64,000 nucleotides of DNA from Deroplatys truncata (Eukaryota > Arthropoda > Insecta > Mantodea > Mantidae), in the NCBI GenBank assembly GCA_030765065.1, contig CM060990.1:7684001-7748000 (forward strand), in the 5' to 3' direction. The translations under genes were made by a program, and so were the position numbers. Positions 10,920-22,589 of the stretch are shown one piece after another; the stretch's first letter is position 1; the number at the start of each line of letters is the position of its first letter. Under the pieces are notes generated by a model. The model searched no databases. It was given only the letters and a program-made list of their open reading frames with translations, and was not told the DNA's origin.

Positions 10920-13900
10920 ATGGCTATCCTGACCTGGAATGTACGTGGTGTACGATCGCATAGGGCAGAACTGCAACTTTTATTGCGTTCCCATTCACCT
11001 ATGGTCGTGTGTTTGCAGGAGACCAAGCTTCGCCCTCACGACCCTTTCGATCTCCGAGGGTTCACTCCGGTTCGCTACGATCTTGAACCGGAGGAGGGTG
11101 CTCCTGCTCATGGAGGTGTCATGTTGTTAGTGCGTAAAGACGTTCATTTTCAAACTCTCGCTCTTACGTCCGACTTGCAAGCTGTTGCCATTAGATTGCA
11201 GTTACCCGGTTTTTTCTTTTCTGTTTGCTCTTTATATTCACCTCCGTCGTCTCCCCTCGCTCTCGCGGACCTTCGAGCTCTCCTGTCCGCTCTCCCAACA
11301 CCATTTCTTCTGTTGGGAAATTTTAAGGCCCATCACCCCCTGTGGGGTTCGCCAAGGGCTTGTGCGAGGGGAACTCTTCTTTCCGACATTTTTGACCAGT
11401 TTAATCTTTCCATCCTCAACACAGGTGCACCTACTTTTATTTCTGATTCTTCTGGTACATTCTCTCACCTGGATCTTGCCATTTGCTCTCTCCAGCTTCC
11501 TCGTCGTCTTCAGTGGAACGTCGTCGCTGACGCCTACTCCAGCGACCATTACCCCTGCGTCGTTTCTCTTCTGTCGCACCACGTACAGCATTCCAGAGTA
11601 CCTACCTGGATATTCACAAAAGACGACTGGAGCTTGTATTCCAGCCTTGTGCATTTTTACGATCAACCCTTCGCCGACATTAACCAACTAGTGCAGCACC
11701 TTACATCTACGATTTTCTCTGCCGCCGAACGCGCAATTCCCCGTTCATCCTCTCAACCTCGGCGGCCACCTGTTCCGTGGTGGAACGAGGATTGTCGGGA
11801 CGCCGTTCGTGCCCGTAGGACTGCACTTAGGGTGTTTCGGCGACACCCTACACTTGATAATTTGGTGACTTTTAAACAATCGCGCGCCAGGGCTCGTCGC
11901 ATTATTCAGGATAGCAAGAGGGCGTTGTGGACTCGTTTTGTCGAGTCTTTTAATAGCTTTACCCCTTCATGTGTTGTTTGGGATAAACTTCGTCGCTTCT
12001 CAGGTAAAGTGTCGCATTGTACTGTTTCTGGCCTTCAGATTTCCAATGCCACAATAGTGGATCCGGCTGCCATCGCTAACACTCTGGGTGCTGCCTTTGA
12101 GGCGGTATCCAGTTCAGACCATTATTCCGCCGGCTTTTGCTCTATCAAAAACCGGCTGGATTCCGACACCTTTAATTTTCGGTCTGCTAATAATGAGTGT
12201 TATAATGATCTTTTCACAATGAGGGAGCTGGAGCACGCTCTTCATTGCTCTAGGCACTCCGCTCCTGGCCCGGACGGCATTCATGTCCTGATGTTAAAGC
12301 ACCTTTCAGCCGACAGTAAACTCTTTCTCTTACAGGTCTATAACCGTATTTGGCAAGACGGCATTTTTCCTTCCGTTTGGCGCGAAGCCACCGTTGTCCC
12401 TATACTTAAGCCTGGGAAGGATCGCCAACTACCTTCCAGCTACCGCCCTATCTTCCTCACCAGTTGCATTTGCAAGGTGATGGAGCGCATGATCAACGGG
12501 CGGTTGACATGGTGGCTTGAGTCTCTGAAACTTCTAGCGAACGCTCAGTGCGGATTTCGTCGATATCGCTCTATTATCGACCACCTGGTGTCCCTTTTGA
12601 CGCATATTATGAATGGATTTCTGAGAAAGTGTCAAACCGTGGCTGTGTTTTTTGACCTGGAGAAAGCTTATGACACTTGTTGGAGGGGCGGCATTCTACG
12701 TACACTTCACGCATGGATTATCCGCGGTCATCTTCCCATATTTATTCGGGAATTTATGACGGACCGCGTCTTTCGTGTACGTGTGGGCTCGGTTTTATCT
12801 ATTCGTTTTATTCAAGAGAACGGAGTACCGCAAGGCTCTGTACTCAGTGTCACACTTTTTGCAATTGCTATCAACGCCATTGTTGATTGTATTCCACCTG
12901 GCATTTCATCGTCTCTTTTTGTTGACGATTTTGCCATTTATTGCAGTTCACGGCGGACCTGTCTACTTGAATGCCGTCTCCAGAGCTGTATCGATCGTCT
13001 CTACGCCTGGAGTAACGCCAACGGCTTTAATTTCTCCGCCGAGAAATCCGTCTGTATCAATTTCTGGCGCCGGAAGTATTTCCCTCCGCCCTCTCTCCAT
13101 CTTGGGCCAGGGATACTTCCCTTTGCAGACGAGGCGAAATTTTTGAGGTTGATATTTGATAGAAACCTGTGCTGGATTTCGCACATTTCGTTTTTAAAAG
13201 CAAAGGTGACCGTTCTCTTAATCTTTTACGTGTTTTAAGTGGCACATCCCCGCGAGCTTTTCGGACCGTCCTTCTTCGCCTTTATCGCTCTTTGGTCCGA
13301 TCCAAGCTTGATTACGGGTGTATATTTCATTCGTCGGCACGTCCATCTGTGTTACGTCGATTGAATGTCATTCACTATCGTGGCATAAGAGTCGCTACAG
13401 GGGCTTTTCCAACTAGCCCTGTACCCAGTTTGTACGCAGAAGCTGCAGAGCCTCCGCTGTCCTTCCGGCGTGAGATCCTTTTGTGCAGCTATGCTTGTCG
13501 GCTCTCAAGCTTGCCTAACCACCCGTCCTTCGATTTATTTTACGAGGATTCGCTTGACCGACAACATTTCGTTAGCTCCTCTGCATTACTACCTCCAGGG
13601 GTTCGATTTCGACAACTCCTTCGGCATTTGGACGTTACGCCAGCGCCGGCCCTTACCAAGGGGGAAACGCTTTTTCCTCCATGGTTGCACGCTGAGGCCC
13701 ACTGTCACCTTGGGCTAACGTCGATGCCGAAGACTGAGACCCCTTCTTCAGTCTTTAGATCGGCATTTTTAGAAGGCCGGGCGCAATTCGGGGATTTTCA
13801 TTTTATTTTTACCGATGGATCTAAGACTGATGCTGGAGTTGTTTGTGTCTTTGTTTTTGGTCAATGTAGTTTTACGTTTCGTTTATCTGGACAATGTTCA

Positions 13901-14809
13901 ATTTTTACCGTCGAACTTTTTAGCATTTATCAATCTGTTTTATACATTCACTGCTTGCGGCACTGTGTTATTTGTACGGACTCTCTGAGTGCCCTTCAGA
14001 GTATTAACGCGCTGTACCATTACCACCCACTCGTACAGCGCATACATGACCTGCTCCGCTCGCTTGGTGTCTCTGGCATTAGCGTCTCCTTCATGTGGAT
14101 TCCAGGTCATGTGGGCATCTCAGGTAACGAGTCTGCCGACGCCGCTGCCAAATCGGCGATTTTATTACCCAGTTCTTTTTCTTCTGTTGTTCCGTCCACA
14201 GATTTGTTTGTTATATTACGTAGCCGCATCCTCCTGCTTTGGAGGGATGAGTGGACGGCCCTCCGAGGGAACAAGTTACGGGAGGTTAAGCCTCTCCCGT
14301 TACTCTGGGGTACCTCTTCTCGTTCGTGTCGTCGGGAAGAGGTAATTTTAGCTCGTTTACGGATTGGACATTGTCTGTTTAGTCATAGGTATCTGCTCAG
14401 TGGTGACCCCGCCCCACTCTGTGAGCAGTGTGATGTGCCCTTAATGCTGCGTCACATTTTAGAAGAGTGTCAGGTTTTAGCTCCATTGCGCGTTCGTGTT
14501 GGTCTGCCAGTTGGCATAGCCAACGTTTTGGCGGACGACGCGCGTATTGTAGAATGTGTTTTACGTTTTATTAGTGACAGTGATTTTAATCTGCGCATTT
14601 CATGCGTTGAGCGTCCTTTAGCTTTGTTATTTTATTCTGTATGTTTTAATAGGGACTCTACTCCCCAGTGGACATATGGCGCTCATGTCCCTCGCATTCT
14701 ACAGTTCTTGACACGTTTTAATCTTTTATTGCCTATGCTTTTAGTGTGTTGGTTTTTCGGATATTTGTATTGTTATGATTGTTGTTATTGTTATTATTAT
14801 TATTTTTGA
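10920..14809 (+). pseudogene. LINE ORF2 (endonuclease, RT, RNase H), copy 2, one frameshift
   Basis: Open from the ATG at 10920 (MAILTWNVRG, keeping the WN of the endonuclease core) to a 1-base deletion near 13205 (GCAAAGGTGACC against GCAAAGTGTGACC in copies 1, 3 and 4). It then stays open to 14809. Endonuclease: LQETK, then LLLGNFKAHH with both GDFN catalytic-motif residues changed, as in copy 1. RT: GFRRYRS, FFDLEKAYD, LFVDDFAIY. RNase H: FTDGSKTDAG, TVELFSIY, TDSLSALQ, WIPGHVGISGNESADAAAK. A Cys/His-rich segment (LCEQCDVPLMLRHILEEC) lies after RNase H. The C-terminus is a Tyr/Cys run from a TTG/TTA-rich stretch. Repairing one base would not restore activity because of the endonuclease changes. 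Confidence 0.88.
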
Positions 14810-14917
14810 ATTATTGTTTTTTTTAGCTTTTGGACATCGCGGGTTTGTGTCCCGTTTTTTTAATTATGCGGTTCTTTTACCCGTCTTTTATATTTTGACT
14901 TTATATTTTATACATCG

Positions 14918-14954
14918 TAAGGGCGCTCATGACCTTAGCAGTTTAGCGCCCTTA
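14918..14954 (+). promoter_or_regulatory. 3'-terminal stem-loop of LINE copy 2
   Basis: TAAGGGCGCT and AGCGCCCTTA form a perfect 10-bp stem around a 17-base loop, just before the (ATC)n tail. The same hairpin is intact in copy 4 (about 47118-47154) and worn in copy 1 (about 15357-15395). Its position fits an RNA structure recognised by the element's own reverse transcriptase; that role is inferred. Confidence 0.6.
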
Positions 14955-14962
14955 AACCGCAT

Positions 14963-15006
<44 letters not shown>
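14963..15006 (+). repeat. (ATC)n tail of LINE copy 2
   Basis: About fourteen ATC/CAT triplets mark the 3' end of copy 2 in place of a poly(A) tail. I-superfamily LINEs often end in short tandem repeats. Confidence 0.9.
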
Positions 15007-15016
15007 GCCTGTTGGC

Positions 15017-15424
15017 CTATCCAACGTTTTGGCAGACGACGAGCATGCTGTGGAATGTCTTTTACGTTTTATCACTGACATTGGTTTTAGCCGTCGCATT
15101 TGATGCGCTGAGTGTCTTTTAGCTTTGAGGTTTTATATTGTCAGTTTTACTCGGGCTCTTCTCCCCGACGGACATAAGGCGCTCATGTCCCTTGCATTCT
15201 ACAGTTCTTGACACGTTGTTTTAATTTTTTAGTGACCATGATTTTAGTGTGTAGATGATAGTCTTAGGTCTGTTGTGTTTTTTAGTGTTTTTGACCAAGC
15301 GGGTTTGTGTGGGGTTTTTTAGTTTTTGGGCTTTTCAATTTTCTATTTTATACATTGTAAGGGCACTAATAACCATTGCAGTTGAGCGCCCTTAAGCCTC
15401 ATCTCATCATCATCATCATCATCA
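15017..15424 (+). mobile_element. LINE copy 1, 3' part, displaced by copy 2
   Basis: It resumes exactly where copy 1 stops: the end of ORF2 (NVLADDEHAVECLLRFITDI), the 3' UTR, a degraded terminal hairpin and an (ATC)n tail at about 15404-15426. The tail is followed by the copy 1 target-site duplication at 15425-15436. Confidence 0.88.
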
Positions 15425-15589
15425 TCTCAGCTTTCTGATAGCTATTATCGTCCCTCCCAACCGCAGCGTATCTTTCAGAAAACCCATTTTCACTTGGTCT
15501 AATTTTTCAGCGGGTTACCACCCCCGATCAACATTCTACATGTCACTTTGGATCTAACAAATTTACCGTACATTTTACAGGCGTAACTG

Positions 15590-15715
15590 GAATTCTACTC
15601 CGCAAATACAGATTTTCCGTAGCCTTCATTCCTGCTTTGGATTTTCATAACCTCGTCGTGTTTACTCCATCTACTGTTCGTTGTAACAGTCCGGCCTAAG
15701 TATACGAAACTCTTT
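15590..15715 (-). pseudogene. LINE reverse-transcriptase fragment (antisense)
   Basis: The minus strand reads FVYLGRTVTTNSRWSKHDEV followed by MKIQSRN. It matches the region after the catalytic box of RTE/CR1/L1-type reverse transcriptases, where FxYLG.xVT...xEI.xRI.xxN is conserved. Only about 40 codons are readable before a stop. The rest of 15437-16115 holds nothing I recognise. Confidence 0.45.
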
Positions 15716-16115
15716 ATATTCCCAATTGAAGTGTCAAGTTAAGCGCCTTGTATAATATGCGTACACAGTCCATAAATAGTATTCGTTAGCAAAATTTCCC
15801 GACAGGCCTTGTTTACCCCACCGCAACGTGTTTCTCACGAGACATCTAGCCGTTGCATAAAAGGCTGGCTACTTTTCCCTTGAATTTAACTGGTTTTGAC
15901 ACGATGTGATCGTAGTTAACTGCCTGTGACTCACTTCTTTAGCTTCTTTCTAATACCGTTTGAAATATCGAACTCCACATTTTTCTCGGTATTTTCCTCT
16001 AAAGGAAACACTTTGCTTGCCTGTGAGTGTTCTGGAGTGGCACAATGGAGTCGTCTGTGATGCATTCCTATCTCCATGTTATACACTATATTTTAATACC
16101 TTCAAGAAGAGAAAA

Positions 16116-16123
16116 GTTTATTT
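16116..16123. repeat. 8-bp target-site duplication of hAT MITE (left)
   Basis: GTTTATTT here is repeated at 16741-16748. Eight bases is the target duplication length typical of hAT transposons. Confidence 0.85.
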
Positions 16124-16740
16124 CAGGCGTCGCCAACTCACTTGAGTTTGTGCTAGAGCAAGTAGGCTTGCTCCGTGCACTGCAGTGGGTAAACACGCAA
16201 TAACAATTAGAGACGGGCTTCTGGCAACACTGGTGGATCTCTCGTTCCTTTGGAATGGTTCAGTTATTGTAAGTTGTAGTTTGCTTGAACTGTTTATATG
16301 CCAATTAATTATCAATATTCCTGCTATAAATGTGAAAGTTTTACGTCACAAATTAATTCTATACTGTTAGCGTTAAAACGCGATTACAATGGTATTAACC
16401 AAGTTAAAGAGTTTGTTGTTTTACTGTGATAATACTGTAATAATTGTCTTATTTTTGCAATTGCTTATATTACGACTACCAAACATATGAAAATATGTAT
16501 ATGTTAATATCCGAAATATAAATACTAATGTAACAGATATTATAAAGCACAATTATTCTATCAATCATGAACGTACAATGCGTAAATTATCCTATTAACG
16601 GTGGATTACGTATTTCAAACGCGAAATTTTGCATACTGGTACTGCTTTCCTTGCAGTTGATCAGTACGTGATTCAGCGGGAGCAACGAGCTAGGTTAGTC
16701 TCTCTGCTTTACTTAAAGAGCAACCAGTTGGTGACGCCTG
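16124..16740. mobile_element. Non-autonomous hAT element (MITE-like)
   Basis: A 617-bp element bounded by inverted termini: CAGGCGTCGCCAACT on the left and AGTTGGTGACGCCTG on the right, 15 bp with one mismatch. It is flanked by a perfect 8-bp duplication. Termini starting CAGG with a CCAAC core and an 8-bp duplication are hAT hallmarks. The interior has no transposase frame, so it would need a related autonomous element to move. Internal open frames are short and unrelated to hAT transposases. Confidence 0.85.
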
Positions 16741-16748
16741 GTTTATTT

Positions 16749-17964
16749 CAAGACACAAAGCATAGACGCAAAAATCCCCGCCTTTAGGGACAGATGACGA
16801 TTAGCCCCAATTAATTCAGATAATTTACATGAAAGCGCCTTTCGGCCAATCCTTGTTACTGGAATGAGTAATGTCAATGGAATCATTCTCATAATCAATA
16901 GCATAATCTGAAATGTTGAAGTTGAGAGATTCACCTGGCTTGCTTGGAGCAAAACTCACATTATAAATCACTGTCACGATGATCATGATTACCTTTATAA
17001 TAAGAAATGGAAGAACAAAAGGCAATTTCTTATTATGTGATTATCTCGCCCGATGTAACCAATAAAACTGATTATTTCCTTTCGGTAATGTAATGTTGCT
17101 ATTTAAACCCAGCTTTTTCATATGGTAATAATTTCGATGTCATAATTTACTGGAAAATTCCCTGCACTGGAGTTACTGATGATACGTTACTTTTTCTAAG
17201 GCAAATAACCATTACCTAAAAAAGCCGTGATTAGTTGATGTTCAAAGTACTCTTAAATACTATTGATTCATTTTATGTATAGATCGTAAGGAATTAATGG
17301 AATCATAAGGGCGTAACTACATTTCCTAATTTTGACAAAACCAGAAAGAATAGATTCAGATTTTGAAAGTTCAAGCATAGTGTAAAACAGATGCCTGCAC
17401 TTCGTGACGCTTTTGTGTGAATACATTGGGGCTTTGAATTCTATTAATAGAAAGAGTTACTAGTATGGGTTAAACGGGGTAGGCGGAGGAGGTACGACCA
17501 ATTTCAGGTTCACCGAGTCTACTTAACCTCCTTGAGAAAGGTAAGAGGCAAGAGAGTATCAAGGGTGGTCAGATCTGTCGGCAGCAGGCACAAACTAGTA
17601 TGGTCCCTAGTGTGTTCAGATAGTGAATCTGGAAAAGCATTCCTCCAATACCACAACAGAGAGTAAGAAAAGTTGGCTATATCGCCACATATGCCGTACA
17701 ATGTGGGGTAGTATTTCTTCTACGGTGGTATGTGGCTATTTTACGGTAAGGATTTGTAGGAATGGTCCCGGGTTCGGTACTAGCTCGGGTTTTTTGCACG
17801 GATCTTGGATCTCGGGTTAGTGGTGAATACGACTGTTTGTTTTCCTGCCCGTTTATTTTCCGTCGCCGTTTTAACATTTGATTCCTGCTATTACTTCGAC
17901 ACACACGCGCGCGCTTTCTTATTTGTTACACTTGATATCATTGCGCCTATCCGCTGTCTTCTAA
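16749..17964. other. AT-rich spacer with possible SINE fragment
   Basis: No gene is seen. Near 17735-17800 the plus strand reads TGTGGCTATTTTACGGTAAGG and then CCCGGGTTCGGTACTAG, which resembles the A- and B-box head of SINE family X (1361, 20112, 24655). A hairpin-like pair (GCCACATATGCCGT and ACGGTGGTATGTGGC) lies at about 17682-17736. Both are weak. The rest shows nothing. Confidence 0.35.
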
Positions 17965-19346
17965 CTTCTCTGCCAACCATCTCTAAGGAACTACCACGAC
18001 CAAGTGTGTATTCTAAACTTTCCTACACATTTTCCTGACAAACATCTCCAAGGAGCTACAACGGCCAAGTGTGTATTCTAAACTTTCCTACACATTTTCC
18101 TAACAAAGATCTCCAAGGAGCTGCAACGGCCAAGTGTGTATTCTAAACTTTCCTACACATTTTCCTAACAAACATCTCCAAGGAGCTGCAACGGCCAAGT
18201 TTGTATTCTAAACTTTCCTACACATTTTCCTGACAAACATCTCCAAGGAGCTACAACGGCCAAGTGTGTATTCTAAACTTTCCTACACATTTTCCTAACA
18301 AAGATCTCCAAGGTGCTACAGCGGCCAAGTGTGTATTCTAAACTCTTCGGACAACCATCTCTAAGGAACTACCACGACCAAGTGTGTATTCTAAACTTTA
18401 CTACACATTTTCCTAACAAACATCTCCAAGGTGCTACAACGGCCAAGTGTGTATTCTAAACTTTCCTACACATTTTCCTAACAAAGATCTCCAAGGAGCT
18501 GCAACGGCCAAGTGTGTATTCTAAACTTTCCTACACATTTTCCTGACAAACATCTCCAAGGAGCTACAACGGCCAAGTGTGTATTCTAAACTTTCCTACA
18601 CATTTTCCTAACAAAGATCTCCAAGGTGCTACAACGGCCAAGTGTGTATTCTAAACTCTTCGGACAACCATCTCTAAGGAACTACCACGACCAAGTGTGT
18701 ATTCTAAACTTTACTACACATTTTCGTAACAAACATCTCCAAGGTGCTACAACGGCCAAGTGTGTATTCTAAACTTTCCTACACATTTTCCTAACAAAGA
18801 TCTCCAAGGAGCTGCAACGGCCAAGTGTGTATTCTAAACTTTCCTACACATTTTCCTGACAAACATCTCCAAGGTGCTACAACGGCCAAGTGTGTATTCT
18901 AAACTTTCCTACACGTTTTCCTAACAAAGATCTCCAAGGAGCTGCAACGGCCAAGTGTGTATTCTAAACTTTCCTACACATTTTCCTGACAAACATCTCC
19001 AAGGAGCTACAACGGCCAAGTGTGTATTCTAAACTTTCCTACACATTTTCCTAACAAAGATCTCCAAGGTGCTACAACGGCCAAGTGTGTATTCTAAACT
19101 CTTCGGAAAACCATCTCTAAGGAACTACCACGACCAAGTGTGTATTCTATACTTTCCTACACATTTTCCTAACAAAAATCTCCAAGGAGCTGCAACGGCC
19201 ATGTGTGTATTCTAAACTTTCCTACACATTTTCCTGACAAACATCTCCAAGGTGATACAACGGCCAAGTGTGTCTTCTAAACTTTTTTACACATTTTCCT
19301 GACAAACATCTCCAAGGAGCTACAACGACCAAGTGTGTATTCTAAA
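17965..19346. repeat. Satellite with 65-bp and 53-bp monomers in higher-order order
   Basis: A tandem array of a 65-bp monomer (CTTTCCTACACATTTTCC, then ACAAACATCTCCAAGG, then GCCAAGTGTGTATTCTAAA). A 53-bp short monomer (CTCTTCGGACAACCATCTC) starts at 17965, 18343, 18656 and 19099. The gaps are 378, 313 and 443 bp, which equal 53 plus exactly 5, 4 and 6 long monomers. Three more long units follow the last short one. Long monomers differ at a few diagnostic sites (AAACATCT or AAAGATCT; GCTACA or GCTGCA). The array is non-coding. Confidence 0.92.
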
Positions 19347-20111
19347 ATCTCTTGTTTCTCTCCTTCAAACGTTCTATATCTCCCCATTCCACTAACGCCT
19401 GATTTCTAGCTTCTTTCATTGGAGGTCTAAGGCTATCTGTCTTTTGGCGAACATTGACCCTTTTCTACATGTCTGCGTTCCAGCAACCTAACGGGACAGT
19501 TAACAATAGAGGGAAAAACCACCCGTTTCCGGCCGCTGATGCCACTGTCTCTCTCAACCCTTATTCCGACTTACAGTAACATTTGTTTTCCAGTTTTATT
19601 TAACACTATCCTGTTGTTGATATTTCTTCTCCCTATGATTTTAATTTTATTTTACTACTCAAAACATACTGCTTCAAATGCCATCCATGCCTCCTGGTCA
19701 TGCGAACACAAGCGGTGGAGAGTGAAGTGAAACGAGAGTGTTGAGAGGCAGGAAAATGCGCGGTTCCTGAACCTATTCCAGTTTCGTCGGGGGACCATTA
19801 ATAAGTATGTTCGGTCACCTCGGTATTTGAAACACAGATTTCCTGAATGCGATCCTCAGACGCTACACCTCAGCCTTCCTACTCTCTTTAGTTACTTATT
19901 CGTGAACTGTATTAACATTAAATTATAGGCGTGTCCTTAGAATTTAAGGGAGCTGTAGAAATACCTCCAGAAACAAAATAATTATGAACTATGGCTAAGA
20001 CTGTCTTCAACCATACATAGTTTCAGCACAGTTATACTGGAATTAGAACCCCAGACCTTCGGACTTGCAGAGAAAACAAAGACCACTGAATCATCTAGGT
20101 TACTAGTACTT
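19347..20111. other. Spacer, nothing recognised
   Basis: Mixed-composition DNA after the satellite. There is a small open frame (19539-19730) rich in Leu and Ile with no domain. No repeat is recognised. Confidence 0.45.
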
Positions 20112-20500
20112 CGGTTCAACCGAGCTAGATGGCTCCTCAGTAATATGCGAGGCTCCCACTCGGGAGATCCTGGGCTCGATTCCTAGGTCTAGTGTGTGAC
20201 AGGCGCAGATGCTTGCTCGTTGGAAAGTTCTTCACGGCCCTCCCAGATGGCAACCTTCTCTCAGCCACCACAAGTTGGTCGAGTTCTCCCAGACTCCACC
20301 AGCTGTAAGCCATCTCTGAGCAGCCCCACGTGTGACCCGGTTTTCAACCTTTGAAACGTTAAGGACTTCTACGCGTCTCTTTCGGCCAGCCGGCCTACCT
20401 ACGACCTATAGCCTCCTGCTGTTCCTTCAATTCATCCGTTCCTACTGGGGTGGTAAGCACAAAAGATCCGTGTAGGGTCGGAATTCCCCCTCGATTTTCT
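20112..20500 (+). repeat. SINE-like repeat, family X, copy 2
   Basis: It has a tRNA-like head (GATGGCTCCTCAGTAATATG, then GGGCTCGATTCCTAGG with a B-box core). The tail shares GTGTGACC, CTACGCGTCTCT, GGTGGTAAGCACAAA and GTAGGGTCGGAAT with 1680-1780. The middle is more diverged. Boundaries are approximate and no target duplication was found. Confidence 0.5.
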
Positions 20501-21700
20501 GTCATGGGTCATACTCCTGCTGAACTTGTGGAAAGCGGTCTAGTGACAGTGTATATAGGCCAGGTATGAACGCACTGCGTGGGCGGCGTGGTTGGGTATG
20601 GTGAAGAATGATACACCTTCTCCTCTATCAAAGCAATGGGGTGATATTAGTTATACCTTTTGAAACGAGTACATGATAACAGTTTCTGCAAAGCACACCT
20701 TTTCTAGTCTATAATCTCTTATTAGGTAATTTTTACAACTATACTGGCGTTCTGCCACAGACTAGCAGTGTGCTGGCACTAAATGACAACAGAGTAGGAA
20801 ATAGTCCTTATAATCTTAGCATAGTTTTAGTTAGGCTGTTCAGAGAAAACTGTAAGCAAATCAATGGTTGCTGCAAAAATCGAGGAGTAATGCAGAACAT
20901 TTACCGGTGTCGTGGTTGCTAAATTGGGAAATTACCTCTTCTTATCGGAGATTGAAGATGGAATAATCAAGGTTTCTAGCACAGCTGCACCGATGAACAA
21001 TACTTGGGAGCAAATAAGGGAAATCCAACGAATCTACGATGGAGCTATATATCTAATGCCTCGATCTGATAGAAGCGGTGCAATTTTCTGTTCTCGTGAA
21101 GAGGCAAGAAAGAAAAGCTGTGAAATCACAAGATACCTTGCCAAAGTTTGCATGTTCTTGGATTAGTGTAATCAAAGTGGTTAAAGATGGGAAACCATAT
21201 TGTAAGGTACACACGAATGCTCCATTGAATAAGTTTCTTTAAATTCTTAATGCCGCTGAAAGCAGCTGCTAGGATGATCAAGTCCATTATACTGCGGAAA
21301 ATGGAACCACTTTATCCGCACTAGGATCTAGCGAAGTAATCTAATCATGCTGGTTTTGAAATGAATTAACCCTTTTTACCAGCGAATTCTTAAGAAGAAG
21401 AAGAAGAAGAAGAAGAAAAATTAATATTACATGCCGAAAATAATATATATATATAGTTTTGCATCCAATAAGGAAATAAATCTTCCTTACTACAACTGCG
21501 TACTTCGCTCGGATATATGATTTCACTCCTTGAAATATTAAAAAAGAAATAAATTATTTTGAATAAAAAGAATATTTTAAAGCACATCCAAAACGGATAG
21601 CATCACCAAAGTATAGACTTTTTCGATGAATGTATTTTTATCTGCTCAGTGTGAAAGATGGCCAGTGAACTTGTGACATGGTCTCGCTGCATTCCTAAGC
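20501..21700. other. AT-rich spacer with one unassigned open frame
   Basis: The only frame of note is 20912-21166 on the plus strand: 84 residues containing NYLFLSEIEDGIIKVSST and CSREEARKKSCEITRY, without an upstream ATG. It could be a decayed exon or chance; I do not recognise a family. A perfect (AAG)n microsatellite lies at 21393-21416. Nothing else is visible. Confidence 0.4.
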
Positions 21701-22440
21701 ACGCTTCAGTTACACCCGTCCCATCCAATCTCCGTTTGTTTCCAGCCTAGCCGCAGTTTCCCCTCCTCTCTATATAGTTTTCCTTTTTCTTCGAGGCTAG
21801 TCATAACTTTCATCTATCCACTACAGTCGACCCTTATTTCCTGACGTGTCGTAGCTTCCTTCTCCCTCATTCAGTTTCCACTTATATCCGTTTACCTCAT
21901 TTCCTCAGCCCCGAAGAGTCTTGGTTTTCAGGCCTGCCGCAGCTTCCCCGCAACTCATACAGTTTCCCTTTATTCCTAGGTTTACCATAAACGTCCCCAT
22001 TGGGTTTCCTTTATCCTCAGATTTACCATACTTCCTCCTTCCCCATACATTTTCCCTTTGTTTCTACGCTTGTCGTAGCTTCCTCTCCATACAGTATCCT
22101 CTTGTTTCCAGAGTTGCCCTAACTTCCCCCTCCCCTACACTTTTCTTTGCTTCCTAGCTTGCCGTAGCTTCTTCCCTCCACCATACCAGTATCTGTCCCC
22201 TTTTCCGACCCACACTTTCCTCGCTTACCATAGGTTCTCACCCACCCACACGGATATTTTTCCATTATTCTTTGTTTCGCCGTAACTCCCTCCCTCCCAA
22301 TACAGTTCCCTGGCTAGCCATGCCTTTCCTCCCTTCCCATCATTCTCTATCCTGCCGTATCTTTCCCTCTCCCACCCAATGGTTTCCTGGCTTGCCATAG
22401 CTTCCTTCCCATTCCCATACATGTTCCTACTATTAGATTA
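21701..22440. repeat. Degenerate pyrimidine-rich tandem repeat, about 60-bp unit
   Basis: Successive units carry the same landmarks in the same order: CATACAGTTTCCC, TTGTTTCC, then CTTGCCGTAGCTTCC, then CTCCC runs. Spacing is irregular at about 55-65 bp. The units are much diverged, so the array is old. Related units reappear at about 23775-23905, after the LINE remnant. Confidence 0.6.
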
Positions 22441-22589
22441 GATATTTGACCAGGAGATGAGTAGGAGGGACATACCCCTTCCTGTGTGATCAGAAACCTT
22501 AGGTTTATCATACAGTATTCTCCCCGTTTTCCAATCATCAGCTCCCTAACCTATAATATGTCTCAGGAACCCATTCATTAGATTTTTAT

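Larger units (their letters stand above)
8975..15006 (+). mobile_element. I-superfamily LINE copy 2, full length, nested in copy 1
   Basis: About 6.03 kb with the same layout as copy 1: 5' UTR, ORF1, ORF2, 3' UTR, a terminal hairpin and an (ATC)n tail. It carries a target-site duplication copied from ORF2 of copy 1. Only two single-base frameshifts separate it from a complete coding element (ORF1 near 9974, ORF2 near 13205), so it is the least decayed copy here. Its 5' end reads TCTCTCAGGGGCTCACC, slightly different from the six-C start of copies 1 and 3. Confidence 0.9.

Noticed and set aside
11238..11687. 149-residue minus-strand frame
   Set aside because: It is antisense to the LINE endonuclease and recurs in copies 1 and 3 only because ORF2 is conserved.
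8964..15016. Nested LINE as an assembly error
   Set aside because: The 10-11-bp target duplication and the exact resumption of copy 1 ORF2 after the (ATC)n tail are what real nested insertion produces.
17965..19346. Repeats with varied segments, CRISPR-like at first sight
   Set aside because: The variation is a few diagnostic substitutions within a 65-bp satellite monomer, not unique spacers.
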